A stretch of 64,000 nucleotides of DNA from CAVWCW01 sp963753615 (lineage in GTDB: Bacteria; Pseudomonadota; Gammaproteobacteria; Chromatiales; Chromatiaceae): contig CAVWCW010000014.1 in the NCBI GenBank assembly GCA_963753615.1, forward strand, positions 62,001-126,000. Reading direction: 5' to 3'. Shown in pieces: positions 11,882 to 20,864 of the stretch. Position numbers and translations under genes: made by a program. Numbering within the stretch: the stretch's first letter is position 1; each line of letters opens with the position of its first letter. The notes below the pieces were generated by a model, which searched no databases, was not told the DNA's origin, and saw only the letters and a list, made by a program, of their open reading frames with translations.

Positions 11882-12418
11882 CTAGCGGGCCCAACGAGCC
11901 AGAAGGGTAACCGGCAGGGTAATCAGGTCGCCCTTCTCGACGCCTAGATCCTTGAATCGCCCGCCACGCAGCTCGATCACAAATTGGGCCGGCACCCCGC
12001 TGGAATAACGCGGCAAGCGACGATCATAAGCGAGGTAGCTTTCACCTGCTGCTTGCGGCGGCTCGACGGCCATAGTGTGGATCGCCAACACCCGGCCGGC
12101 ACCGTCGAGAAACGCCAGGTCCAGCGGTGTCCGGCAGTGTGGCATGGCAAAACTCAACGGGCGTGGCGTGCGATATGCGAACAACATGCCGCCGTCCTCC
12201 CGAATCCGATCTCGCTCCATCAACCCCTTGCTGCGTGCATTGGGGGTGAGGGCCAGTTCCAGTCGAAAGGGTTGCCCCGCAATCGTTACTTCGAGTTCTT
12301 TCGGTGGGGAGGCGCAGCCGGCCAGAAGCGACCACAACAGCAGTGCGATGGTGGGCGCTATGGCCGCGGTTCGGCTCAAGACCGACTTGCCGGCGATGTT
12401 CTCGAGCGGGGTCATCAT
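11882..12418 (-). CDS. DUF192-family lipoprotein
   Basis: A 178-residue protein with an N-terminal hydrophobic segment and the lipobox L-L-A-G-C (cysteine near residue 35), so probably a lipoprotein. The rest is a DUF192 domain, a small beta-barrel of unknown function: A-R-S-K-G-L-M-E-R-D near residue 62, G-G-M-L-F-A-Y near 76, P-R-P-L-S-F-A-M near 85 (the family usually has F-W-M), and P-A-Q-F-V-I-E-L near 145. It is a lone minus-strand gene and a mobile repeat starts 44 bases upstream of its start codon. Confidence 0.85.
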   Translation of the reverse strand: MMTPLENIAGKSVLSRTAAIAPTIALLLWSLLAGCASPPKELEVTIAGQPFRLELALTPNARSKGLMERDRIREDGGMLFAYRTPRPLSFAMPHCRTPLDLAFLDGAGRVLAIHTMAVEPPQAAGESYLAYDRRLPRYSSGVPAQFVIELRGGRFKDLGVEKGDLITLPVTLLARWAR

Positions 12419-12461
12419 CGGGTTAGCTTACCCGCTGGAGCAGGGGGCGGTGAAGGCCGAG

Positions 12462-12589
12462 CCCGCATATTTCACCAGGCCGCCAGACGTCTGCGCAGAA
12501 GCGACTGGAAATTCGAGACCTTGAATTAGGACTGCGGAGGCGTCTCCAGCGGAACGCCCGGTATCCCGCCGCCTGCTGAAATGTCCGGC
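12462..12589 (+). repeat. Small mobile-type repeat, copy A (128 bp, imperfect inverted ends)
   Basis: Left end CCCGCATATTTCACCAGG (12462-12479) matches the reverse complement of the right end 12572-12589 at 14 of 18 positions. The interior shares long blocks with copies at 36243-36498 and 57815-57950, for example GACTGGAAATTCGA and GGAGGCGTCTCCAG. It encodes nothing and is best read as a MITE-like element. The surrounding gap 12419-12798 otherwise shows no gene. Confidence 0.7.
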
Positions 12590-12798
12590 CTAGCTTCCGC
12601 CCTACCGCACGGCTCCGACCACCATGCCTTACGGCGGTTGCCCGCCCACGTCGGGGCTATTGATTGTCTTGCGGTAGCGGCGGGCCAGCTTGAGCCGAGA
12701 CCCTTTTACGGGTTGGAAACAATGTGGGGGGCGGCTCTGAAACACGTTCGCTCGCCGGGTGTTCATTTGACTCGGTATTGCCCAGGCCTTGCCGGCCC

Positions 12799-13827
12799 TT
12801 AACCTTCCCGCATCAACTGGAGATTGCGGACGCGGAACTTCGCGTTGTCGTCGGTGGGGTCCAGGCGCAGCTTCAGCACCGGTTTGCTGGGCTCGATGAG
12901 AAACAAGTTTTGCCCTTTCTCGACCTCCACCTCGCGGCGCAATTGCTTGCCGAATCCCCAACCCAGATCGAGAAAAAGCTGGCTGGTACCAAGCTGAGTC
13001 TCCCAATCGAGTTCGAAGCCGAATACCAGCCGTTTCGGCAGATGGTCGGCACCGGCGCTGAGGTCGAGCAACAGCTGCGGGTCCCGGTTCCAGCTCTGGA
13101 ACCAGACGCCCTGCTGCCCGATATTGCAGCCGCTGAGGGAAAACGAGCTCGGCGACCAGTTACCCGCAGGTTGAGCGTCTAACCGCTGCAGGTCGATGCG
13201 GGCGCGCTCGCCCGGATTTCGCACCGGCCGATAACCGCCGCGCGCACCGACGAAAGCGGCCGCCTGCTCGATCGCCTCTTCATCCAGTTCCAGCCGGAGA
13301 AAATCGCCCAGAGACTCCACCAGCGCCGCCGGCGCCAAGACAGCCGCCTCGTAGTCGACGAGCAGCACCGGATTGCGGGTGCGGGCGATAAAGGCCTCGA
13401 TCAGATGGAAATATTCCAGGGCCCGCTTAAGGCCCGATTCCAGTGGCATATTCGTGGAGTATCTGTGCATGCTCGCAGCCACGGCGAGCGGATTGCGCAA
13501 CACCGCCAGGTAATGGGGGTTGCGCAGTTGGCTCTCGATCTCGGGCAGGTAGCGGATCGAGTCCGGTACTTTCCACCCCCAAACCGGGTGTTCGGCATTG
13601 CGCTGCGCAATGGTGGCGCGAATCTGCTCCAAATCTTCGCTGAGAAAGGCCTGGTCTTCGTGATTGTGGCGATCGATCCGGTCGCCCATGTGGATTCCCA
13701 GCTCCCGCAGCAGGCCGGCCAGCATCGAGGTGCCGCCGCGGGGGCTACCCAGCACGACCAGGGTTTTCTCCCGCTCCAGGGTACCCGGCCGAAGGATCTT
13801 GCAACCGGGCTTTTTCGCGTCGCTCAT
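12799..13827 (-). CDS. Sulfotransferase-family protein
   Basis: A 342-residue protein with an N-terminal sulfotransferase-like P-loop domain. The 5'-phosphosulfate-binding loop is V-V-L-G-S-P-R-G-G-T-S near residue 24; the 3'-phosphate-binding strand is probably Y-L-A-V-L-R-N-P near residue 104, followed by A-A-S-M-H-R-Y. The C-terminal ~120 residues look like a beta-rich module of unknown role. It would transfer sulfate from PAPS to an unidentified acceptor. No genomic partner is obvious. Confidence 0.75.
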   Translation of the reverse strand: MSDAKKPGCKILRPGTLEREKTLVVLGSPRGGTSMLAGLLRELGIHMGDRIDRHNHEDQAFLSEDLEQIRATIAQRNAEHPVWGWKVPDSIRYLPEIESQLRNPHYLAVLRNPLAVAASMHRYSTNMPLESGLKRALEYFHLIEAFIARTRNPVLLVDYEAAVLAPAALVESLGDFLRLELDEEAIEQAAAFVGARGGYRPVRNPGERARIDLQRLDAQPAGNWSPSSFSLSGCNIGQQGVWFQSWNRDPQLLLDLSAGADHLPKRLVFGFELDWETQLGTSQLFLDLGWGFGKQLRREVEVEKGQNLFLIEPSKPVLKLRLDPTDDNAKFRVRNLQLMREG

Positions 13828-14175
13828 GATCGCCTAACCTTGCCGCCACTTGGCGCTGGAGGGGGACAGAAGTGTCGGTCGTGCCGCGCCAGCCGTCGGG
13901 AAAGAGCGTCCAGACTGGCCAATCCAGGGAGCGGCGATTATCCTAGACCGGTCCGGGGCATTCAACCTCGGCGGTGCAGCTCACCGGCAGCAGATCCAGG
14001 TGAGGAAACTATCGCCGGAACACCCGGTCCGGAGCAATGCCGTCGCGGTAAGACAAGGCCGGTCGATGGGACCTCGGAGCCACTGCTTCGGGCACCAACC
14101 CAATTGAGCGGGGACCTCCCCCGGTAACGGCGGAGGCCACCCCAAATTCTAACCACCATTCGGTAGCTCGCCATC
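13828..14175. other. Intergenic region of 348 bases, divergent promoters expected
   Basis: Lies between the divergent sulfotransferase-like and protease genes. No open frame with plausible composition, no tRNA and no clear promoter hexamers were seen. Confidence 0.5.
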
Positions 14176-15720
14176 ATGAATTTCTATCAAAGGATCCCTT
14201 GGTTGCTGTGCGCCCTCGCCCTGTTCGGGGGCACCTCGGCCAGCCTGGCAGACCGCATGGACGCCGGCGTGGTCGCCGTGCCCGATACTCATAAACAGCG
14301 CAGAGCCCCGGCGCAAGTGGATGTCAGTGGGTTGCTGCCGACGCTGCGGCTCCCGGCGTTGACGCGGGCCCGCTTGGCCGAGGAAAGCGCTTCCGGGGGG
14401 GCGCGCCAGATTGGTATCGGGCGGCCGGTGCCCAAGTCGGAATTACAAGATTTCGGCGTCGACAACCCGGCCTGGCAGGTACTGGGGGACGGGCGACAGC
14501 TATTACGCCTGGCGGTGGAGTCCCCCGGCGCGCTGGCGTTGCGCCTGGGGCTGCGGATTCAGCGCCTGCCCGAGGCTGCCCGGCTGCGCTTCGGGGGCGA
14601 GGCCGCAGCCGATTTGCAGCCGCCGGCCGTCAGCGGCGCCGAAGTGCTCGGGGTGATTGCCCTTAACCGTAGATCGGCGCCCCGCGATCCCTATGCCGAG
14701 GTCTATTGGTCGCCGGTGGTCGGTGGCGAGCGACTGGTCTTCGAGCTCGAACTGCCTCTGGGCAGCGACGCCTCCGAGGTCGGGCTGGAGATCGCCGAGG
14801 TGTCTCATATCTACTCCGGCAGCCTGTCCGAGCGGGGGCTGTACCTGCCGCGGGCGGTGGGGGATGCCGGCGCCTGCAACAACGACATCAGCTGCTATTC
14901 CGCAGACAGGGTGGCATTCGGCTCGGCCACCGCCCGCATGGTTTACACAGAGGGCGGCTCCACTTTCCTCTGCAGCGGCACCTTGCTGAACGATCGAAAT
15001 CCCGGCGCCGACTTCTATTTCCTAACCGCCAACCATTGCATGTCCAGTCAACCCGTGGCCTCCACGTTGAATACCTATTGGAACTTCCGCTCCGCCTCGT
15101 GCAACAGCGCAACCGCTTATTCCGGCACCAGCACCCTGAACGGCGGCGCCACCCTGATCAGGACCCTGGGCAACAACTACGACAGCACCCTGTTGCGGCT
15201 CAATCAGCCGCCCCCCGCTGGGGTCAATATGTCCGGCTGGATTGCAGACATGCCTGGGTCGGGAGAGGCGCTGTTCGGCATCCATCACCCGCGCGGCGAC
15301 TGGCAGAAAATTTCTTTCGGCAACCGGGACCTGCTGTTGGACTGCGTCGATTCCGGGCAAAGCTATTCCTGTCAAAGCGATACCAACGGCAATTTCTTCG
15401 CGGTGTCCTGGCGTGACGGCGTCACAGAGCCCGGCAGCAGCGGTTCGGGCATATTCACCGACGACAGCAACAGATACCTGGTGGGTAACCTCAGCAACGG
15501 TAGTTCCGATTGCAGCAACCCCAACGGCATGGACAATTACGCGGCCTTCGCCGACGCTTACTCGGCGGGCAACTTCGGGACCTGGCTGCTCGACGAGGGC
15601 GGCTCCACCCCGGTGCCCCCGCCTACGGCCACTGACATTGCCAGGAATCTTTCGACCCGCGGCTACGTCACGCCGACCCTGCCGATGCATGGCGGTATTG
15701 TGGTGGGACGGCACTGCTAA
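14176..15720 (+). CDS. Secreted trypsin-like serine protease (lysyl-endopeptidase type), frameshifted near its 3' end
   Basis: A secreted S1 protease most like Achromobacter lysyl endopeptidase. A signal peptide (about residues 1-26) precedes a propeptide-like region. The catalytic triad is visible: His in L-T-A-N-H-C near residue 287, Asp in Y-D-S-T-L-L-R-L near 336, and Ser in E-P-G-S-S-G-S-G near 418. Further lysyl-endopeptidase landmarks are Y-W-N-F-R, G-I-H-H-P-R-G-D and paired cysteines. After a P-V-P-P-P linker the protein enters a C-terminal repeat domain and stops early because of an extra G near 15706; the frame continues to 16416. Autonomous gene, with no operon partner seen. Confidence 0.88.
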   Translation: MNFYQRIPWLLCALALFGGTSASLADRMDAGVVAVPDTHKQRRAPAQVDVSGLLPTLRLPALTRARLAEESASGGARQIGIGRPVPKSELQDFGVDNPAWQVLGDGRQLLRLAVESPGALALRLGLRIQRLPEAARLRFGGEAAADLQPPAVSGAEVLGVIALNRRSAPRDPYAEVYWSPVVGGERLVFELELPLGSDASEVGLEIAEVSHIYSGSLSERGLYLPRAVGDAGACNNDISCYSADRVAFGSATARMVYTEGGSTFLCSGTLLNDRNPGADFYFLTANHCMSSQPVASTLNTYWNFRSASCNSATAYSGTSTLNGGATLIRTLGNNYDSTLLRLNQPPPAGVNMSGWIADMPGSGEALFGIHHPRGDWQKISFGNRDLLLDCVDSGQSYSCQSDTNGNFFAVSWRDGVTEPGSSGSGIFTDDSNRYLVGNLSNGSSDCSNPNGMDNYAAFADAYSAGNFGTWLLDEGGSTPVPPPTATDIARNLSTRGYVTPTLPMHGGIVVGRHC

Positions 15721-16416
15721 GGTGCTGATTACCGGCCGCGGACCCAGCACCGGCCTGGCCACCGCCCTCAACGACACCACAATGGAACTGTTTGCGCTCA
15801 GTCCCGGCCAGCCGGCCGTGCTGCTGCTGGAGAACGACGATTGGCAGTTCAACACCAACGCGGCCGAGATCGCCAGTCTGACCGCCAGCCGAACTCTCGA
15901 CGAATTCGAACCGGCGTTGCTGACGAACCTCAATTCCGGCGCCTATACTGCGGTGGTGCGGGATTACGCCAGCGACCAGTCCGGCGAGGTGGTGCTCGGG
16001 TTCACCCTGGTGGCCGACGACAGCCGCACCGGGATCGCCAGGAATCTATCCACCCGCGGCGATGTAACCCCCAGCTTTCCAATGCACGGGGGCATAGTGG
16101 TGGAGGGCAACGTCCAAGTCCTGATCACCGCCCGCGGCCCCAGCACCGGCCTGGCCAGCGCCCTGGCCGATACCACTATCGAGCTGTTCGCGGTCAGCGC
16201 AGGCCAGCCGGCGGTGTTGATGCAGGAGAACGACGATTGGCGCGGACAATACCAACTCTGCCGCGAATCGCCGCCCTCACCGCCAGCCGCCCGTTGAGCA
16301 CGCGCGAGGCGGCGCTGCTGGTGGACCTCACGAGCGGCGCCTACACGGCCGTGGTGCGTGACTATAACCAGGACGACTCCGGCGAGGTGGTGCTCGGCTT
16401 CACCGTGATCGAGTGA
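15709..16416 (+). pseudogene. Out-of-frame continuation of the protease: two tandem C-terminal domains
   Basis: Translating past the extra G near 15706 restores a domain repeated twice, each about 120 residues (about 15632-16016 and 16022-16416): I-A-R-N-L-S-T-R-G, P-M-H-G-G-I-V-V, R-G-P-S-T-G-L-A, T-T-x-E-L-F-A, E-N-D-D-W, then S-G-A-Y-T-A-V-V-R-D-Y and G-E-V-V-L-G-F-T. This resembles C-terminal modules of many large secreted proteins in environmental bacteria. Copy 2 is itself disturbed by an extra base near 16245 and a two-base loss near 16272. The regular pattern of the repeats suggests that the original is one long intact gene. Confidence 0.65.
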
Positions 16417-16434
16417 TCGACCCGGCTCTTTAGC

Positions 16435-17361
16435 ATGCCAGACGCCGAGCCCGCCGCCGCACCTCACCCCTGCCGAGCGCGCCGGCTGCGGCCCCATTCC
16501 CGGCGGGCGGCCCTGATGTTCGGCCTGGCCCTGGGGTTTCTGGTGCTCACCGCCTTTGCGCTGCACCACTTCGAGCGTCCGCGGGCCCAGCTGGTTCCGG
16601 GGTCGCTGTTGGTTTGGGTGTTCTTTGTCCTTTGGATGCTGATTGCCGGCGAGGCGCTGCTTGGCTATTGGCGCAGCTCCGACTACTCCGGCGCAGGCGC
16701 TGGACGCCTGCTTTTGATCTGGCTGATCCCGCCCTACCGCCTGGCGCTGGCAACGCACCCGGCGGGCCCCTGTATCTGGCTGCCCCAACTCGGCTGGCAG
16801 GGGGTAGACCGGGAGCTTTACCTGCGCCTGGAGCGGGCCTTCAGTATCCCCATGCTGTTCATTGCACTGCTGATCCTGCCGATCCTCGGGATCGAATTCA
16901 TCTGGAGCCAGCGGGTGGCCTCCAGTCCGGCCCTGGCTTTGGCCCTGGACCTGGGCACCGCCAGCATCTGGATTGCCTTTGCGGCCGAGTTTATTATCAT
17001 GTCGGCGCTGGCGGAGAAGAAGTTTCACTACGTGCTACGGCATTGGATCAATCTCGCCATCATCCTGTTGCCGCTTCTGGCCTTCCTTCGGGGCTTCCAA
17101 TCGATTCGGCTGTTGCGCCTGAGTCGGGCATCCAGGCTACTGAAAGTGTACCGCCTTCGCGGGCTCGGCCTGCGGGCCTGGAAAGGGCTGGTGGCCCTGG
17201 AATTGATCGAACGATGGCTGCACCGCGACCCCTCAAAGCGTCTGGAGAAACTGCACCGCCAGGCCGAGGAACAGGAATGGGAGCTGGAACGGCTGCGCCG
17301 GCGTATTGCCGAAATCCAAGCCGAGCAGGCCGGGACGAAGGGTTTCAGAAGCGAAGAGTGA
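16435..17361 (+). CDS. Membrane protein with a voltage-sensor-like domain
   Basis: A 308-residue inner-membrane protein with about six hydrophobic segments (near residues 28-45, 60-78, 90-105, 137-160, 168-190, 202-220). The segment F-Q-S-I-R-L-L-R-L-S-R-A-S-R-L-L-K-V-Y-R-L-R (about 222-243) has regularly spaced arginines, as in the S4 helix of voltage-gated channels. No K+-selectivity signature (T-V-G-Y-G) or pore loop was seen. The C-terminus (about 265-300) is a charged coiled coil. It could be a pore-less voltage-sensor protein or an ion-channel relative; no function is assigned. Confidence 0.6.
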   Translation: MPDAEPAAAPHPCRARRLRPHSRRAALMFGLALGFLVLTAFALHHFERPRAQLVPGSLLVWVFFVLWMLIAGEALLGYWRSSDYSGAGAGRLLLIWLIPPYRLALATHPAGPCIWLPQLGWQGVDRELYLRLERAFSIPMLFIALLILPILGIEFIWSQRVASSPALALALDLGTASIWIAFAAEFIIMSALAEKKFHYVLRHWINLAIILLPLLAFLRGFQSIRLLRLSRASRLLKVYRLRGLGLRAWKGLVALELIERWLHRDPSKRLEKLHRQAEEQEWELERLRRRIAEIQAEQAGTKGFRSEE

Positions 17362-17410
17362 GCGGCGGGTCGGCGTCGCACCCGGAGCCCCCTTTCTCTA
17401 TGCGCCGACC

Positions 17411-18385
17411 TTACCTGCGCGCGCGCTCCCTGAGCTGGGTGCGGTCCCAGATGCGGATACTGGCGTCGTCGGCGGTGGTCACCAGATAGCGGCCGTCCGG
17501 AGACACCTCGACATAGTTGCCGCAGAGTTCATGCCGGCCGATGAACTCCCGGGTGGAGCCGTTGGCCGGGTCCAGGATTAGCACACTGCTGTCGGTCTGA
17601 CGGCTGATGCTGGCGAGCTGGTCGGGTTGCTGCAAAAAACGGATGTGCTGGATAATGCCTTCGTGCTTGGTGTCAAGGACCTCGAGCGCCCCGCTGCGGG
17701 TGTCCCAGCGGTAGAGTTGGAACCAGCCGCCGCCATATAGCTGGGACGGGTCGGGCGCAAAGGCCAGGGTTCGGGCACGGGTCGGGGGCCGGTCCAGCCA
17801 TCGGCTGCTGCCGTCCGGGTGGCTCAGAGCTACCCGGTTGTCGGCCCCGCTGCTGGCGACGCGGCCGGTGGCCGGGTCCAGCGTCAGGGCTACCACCTTG
17901 CCGGCGTGCACGCTCAGCTCAGCCACGGGCTCCAGATTGTCGGCACGCCACCAGCGCAGCTTGCCGTCCCTGTGGCCGCTGGCCACCAGATCGTCGGCGG
18001 CGGAGAAAGCGGTGACCGGCGGCAGCCCGGCGACCTGCTGCAGCGGTTGGCCCCGCAGGTTCCAGCGCACCAGCCTGCCGTCGTAGCCGGCGCTCAGCAG
18101 CTGCGCCCCCGAGGCATCGAATATCAGTCCGTGCACACCTCCAGGGTGGGCCCGCCACCCGCCCAGGGGCGCGCCGTCCGCCAGCCGCCAGAGGCGGATC
18201 ATTCCTTCGGAACCGCCGCTGGCCAACTGGCGCGAGCCGGGGTCCACCGCCAGTACCTTGCCCAGGTCATGGCCGCTGGCTGCAATCATCACATTGGGCG
18301 GCCGGTTCGGAGTAAACCCGGCGCAGGCGGAGAGCAGGAGCAGTCCGCCGAGGAGGATTCCGATTACAAAACGAGGCATTCGCAT
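17411..18385 (-). CDS. WD40-repeat lipoprotein
   Basis: A 324-residue protein with a signal sequence ending in the lipobox L-L-S-A-C (cysteine near residue 21). The remainder is a beta-propeller of WD40-type blades, e.g. G-M-I-R-L-W-R near residue 61, G-R-L-V-R-W-N near 104, G-K-L-R-W-W-R near 144 and A-S-I-R-I-W-D near the end, with D-P-G-S-R-Q-L-A-S-G-G type blade starts. Probably an envelope scaffold; no partner can be named. It is divergent from the YceI gene. Confidence 0.85.
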   Translation of the reverse strand: MRMPRFVIGILLGGLLLLSACAGFTPNRPPNVMIAASGHDLGKVLAVDPGSRQLASGGSEGMIRLWRLADGAPLGGWRAHPGGVHGLIFDASGAQLLSAGYDGRLVRWNLRGQPLQQVAGLPPVTAFSAADDLVASGHRDGKLRWWRADNLEPVAELSVHAGKVVALTLDPATGRVASSGADNRVALSHPDGSSRWLDRPPTRARTLAFAPDPSQLYGGGWFQLYRWDTRSGALEVLDTKHEGIIQHIRFLQQPDQLASISRQTDSSVLILDPANGSTREFIGRHELCGNYVEVSPDGRYLVTTADDASIRIWDRTQLRERARR

Positions 18386-18439
18386 AGGGGGCTATAGTAC
18401 CCTGTGTCCGGTCGTCGGTCCCTCGGAGAATGCCTCGCC

Positions 18440-19135
18440 ATGCGACCCGGTTTGCGCTTGTTGTTGTCGCTCGCCATGCTGCTGACGGCGTGCGGGCCTA
18501 CTCTCGAGCGCCCCGCCCCGGCGGTGGAGCCGACCGCCTACGCGCCGGCGCCCGCCGCTGCGCGCCGCTTTCTGCTCGATGCGGCGGACTCCGAGGTGGT
18601 GGTACTGGTCTATCGCGGCGGACGCCTGGCCAGGTTCGGCCATAATCATGTGATCCGCCTGCGGGAACTCGAAGGCCGGCTCGATCTGGCCGAGCCCCTG
18701 GATGGCTCGCGCCTGGCCCTTAGCTTTCCTTCGGCCGCCATGGAGTTGGACGACCCGGAGCTGCGGGCCGAGCAGGGGACCGGCTTCGAATCCCCGCTGC
18801 GTCCGACGGACATCGCGGCCACCCGCCGCAATATGCTCGGGCCGACCCTGCTGGACGCCGCCCACCACCCCCGAATTCAGGTCCAGGGCCGGGTGCTCAG
18901 CGGCCGGCCCCCGGATCTGGAAATGGAGTTGAAGTTCCAAGTGCGTGGCCATACTGCCCTCCTTCGCTTGCCCCTGCAGGTCGAACTCGACGCTGGCCTG
19001 CTGCGCGCCGAAGGCGAGCTGGAACTGTTGCAGACCGACCTTGGCCTGACCCCCTTTAGCCTGCTGATGGGCGCGCTGACGGTAGAGAACAGAATGCGGG
19101 TCAAGTATCGGTTGGTGATGAGGGCTGAGGACTGA
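18440..19135 (+). CDS. YceI-family lipoprotein
   Basis: A 231-residue protein starting at ATG 18440, giving a signal peptide with the lipobox L-L-T-A-C near residue 18. The following domain resembles YceI, a lipocalin-like beta-barrel that binds polyisoprenoids: F-G-H-N-H-V-I-R near residue 69, and the F-Q-V-R-G-H-T segment near 175, in place of the usual L-T-I-R-G-V-T. The 3' end runs into a short repeated segment (see 19117-19340). Exact ligand unknown. Confidence 0.75.
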   Translation: MRPGLRLLLSLAMLLTACGPTLERPAPAVEPTAYAPAPAAARRFLLDAADSEVVVLVYRGGRLARFGHNHVIRLRELEGRLDLAEPLDGSRLALSFPSAAMELDDPELRAEQGTGFESPLRPTDIAATRRNMLGPTLLDAAHHPRIQVQGRVLSGRPPDLEMELKFQVRGHTALLRLPLQVELDAGLLRAEGELELLQTDLGLTPFSLLMGALTVENRMRVKYRLVMRAED

Positions 19136-19180
19136 GGACGACGCTGCACCCGCGCCCACAATTGGAGGCAACCATTCGAT

Positions 19181-19248
19181 GTAGGATGCGCGCCCCGCGC
19201 CGATTGGGCGCCGGCAAAGCCGAATCGCGCCGAGGGCAGCGCTCCTAC
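19181..19248. repeat. REP-like palindrome
   Basis: GTAGGA (19181-19186) pairs with TCCTAC (19243-19248), with GC-rich complementary inner arms (GCGCCGATT and AATCGCGC). This is the form of repetitive extragenic palindromes starting with GTAGGA(G)CG. The segment is flanked by 15-base direct repeats GATGAGGGCTGAGGA at 19117-19131 and 19326-19340. The gap 19136-19468 contains nothing else that I recognise. Confidence 0.6.
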
Positions 19249-19468
19249 CTTTCAGGTGATCAATCCCGGGTCGAAGTCGAAACGGCGCTGGTTGCGCCGG
19301 CAATCGGCTTCTGGAAATCCTGAGGGATGAGGGCTGAGGAGTAGGTGTGAGAATTTGCTCGATACTCTATGCTCGCCACTCCCCACCGCCCCTTGCCCGC
19401 ACCTGGCGCATCGGCCACACTGGCGCTGGGCCGGGGCAACCGGTTGTCGAACCGATGGGGGCGGGGCG

Positions 19469-20692
19469 GTGGAGATATATCTGGTGGGTGGCGCGGTGCG
19501 GGACCGGTTGCTGGGCCGCCCGGTCAAGGAACGAGACTACGTGGTGGTGGGCGCCAGCGTGGAGCAGTTGCTGGCGTTGGGCTACCGCCTGGTGGGCAAG
19601 GACTTTCCCGTATTCCTGCACCCGGAAACCGGGGAGGAGTATGCCCTGGCCCGCACCAGACGCCATCTCACCCCGGTCCAGGCCGGTGCCGGGGGCCGGG
19701 TACAGGCGGGGCCCGGAGTCACCCTGGAGCAGGACCTTGGGCGGCGGGACCTCACCATAAACGCCCTGGCGGAGGCCGCCGACGGCCGCTTGATCGACCC
19801 CTATGGCGGCCGCCGGGACTTGGAGCGGCGCATTCTGCGCCACGTCTCCCCGGCGTTTCGCGAAGACCCGCTGCGGGTGTTGCGCCTGGCCCGCTTCGCC
19901 GCTCGCTATGCGGACCTGGGCTTTCGACCCGCCCCCGAGACCCAGGCCCTGATGCGGGAGATGGTCGCCGCCGGCGAACTCGATGCCCTGGTGCCCGAGC
20001 GAGTCTGGCAGGAACTGGTGCGGGCCCTGGGCGAAGCGCGCCCTTCGCCCTTTTTCGAAACCCTGCGGGGGTGCGGCGCCTTGGCTCGCATCCTGCCCGA
20101 GGTCGACCGCCTCTGGGGGGTTCCTCAGCCCGCCAACTGGCACCCGGAGATCGACACCGGAGTGCACACCATGATGGTGGTGGACTGCGCCGCCCGCCTG
20201 TCCCCTGAGCCCGAGACCCGTTTCGCCGCCCTCACCCACGACCTCGGCAAGGGCGTGACTCCGCCCGAGCAGTGGCCCAGCCACCGCGGACACGACGAGC
20301 GCGGGGCGACGCTGGTGGACGGCCTGTGCGACCGCCTCAAAGCGCCGAACCGCTGCTGCGGGCTGGCGCGCCTGGTGGCCCGCCATCACTGCAAGGTCAA
20401 CCGGGCCGACGAACTGCGCCCGAACACCCTGCTGCGGCTGCTCGACGAACTGGATGCGTTTCGCCGTCCCGAGCGGTTCCAGCAGTTTCTGCTCGCCTGC
20501 GAGGCCGATTTTCGGGGTCGCGCCGGGTTCGAAGACCGTCCCTACCCCCAGGCAGAGCGTTTCAGACGAGCCCAGGCCGCAGCCGCAGCCGTCGACCTCT
20601 CCGGCGTGGCCGACATCGCCGGGCGCCCCGACTTGATTCCGGAGACCGTACACGGGCTGCGGCTTCGGGCGATCAAGGCGTCGGACGGTTAG
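19469..20692 (+). CDS. cca: Multifunctional CCA tRNA nucleotidyltransferase
   Basis: Adds or repairs the CCA end of tRNAs. The start is GTG at 19469, giving the conserved M-E-I-Y-L-V-G-G-A-V-R-D-R-L-L-G N-terminus of the bacterial class II enzyme. Other landmarks are K-E-R-D-Y-V-V-V-G near residue 20, R-R-D-L-T-I-N-A-L-A near residue 91 and R-I-L-R-H-V-S-P-A-F-x-E-D-P-L-R-V-L-R near 115. An HD phosphohydrolase domain follows (H-T-M-M-V-V-D near 233, T-H-D-L-G-K-G near 259), as in the E. coli-type enzyme. Length of 407 residues is normal. Confidence 0.95.
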   Translation: MEIYLVGGAVRDRLLGRPVKERDYVVVGASVEQLLALGYRLVGKDFPVFLHPETGEEYALARTRRHLTPVQAGAGGRVQAGPGVTLEQDLGRRDLTINALAEAADGRLIDPYGGRRDLERRILRHVSPAFREDPLRVLRLARFAARYADLGFRPAPETQALMREMVAAGELDALVPERVWQELVRALGEARPSPFFETLRGCGALARILPEVDRLWGVPQPANWHPEIDTGVHTMMVVDCAARLSPEPETRFAALTHDLGKGVTPPEQWPSHRGHDERGATLVDGLCDRLKAPNRCCGLARLVARHHCKVNRADELRPNTLLRLLDELDAFRRPERFQQFLLACEADFRGRAGFEDRPYPQAERFRRAQAAAAAVDLSGVADIAGRPDLIPETVHGLRLRAIKASDG

Positions 20693-20764
20693 GAGAAAGC
20701 GGGTCTTTTCCGCAGAAACCCTAGAAGGATCTTCCCTGAATCGTTGCTTTCTCCTGGACCCGCT
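20691..20764. other. Long inverted repeat after cca
   Basis: AGGAGAAAGC (20691-20700) and its exact reverse complement GCTTTCTCCT (20746-20755), plus AGCGGGTC (20698-20705) with GACCCGCT (20757-20764). The first arm overlaps the cca stop codon. It could form alternative hairpins and may act as a terminator without a T tract. Confidence 0.4.
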
Positions 20765-20864
20765 TTACGCTTGGCGGCAAACTGGGCCCTAAGCCGTCGC
20801 GATGAAACGGCGTACAACCGCTCCGGTTCGGCACCGGAGTGCCCAATCCAAGGGAGCAACGAGC

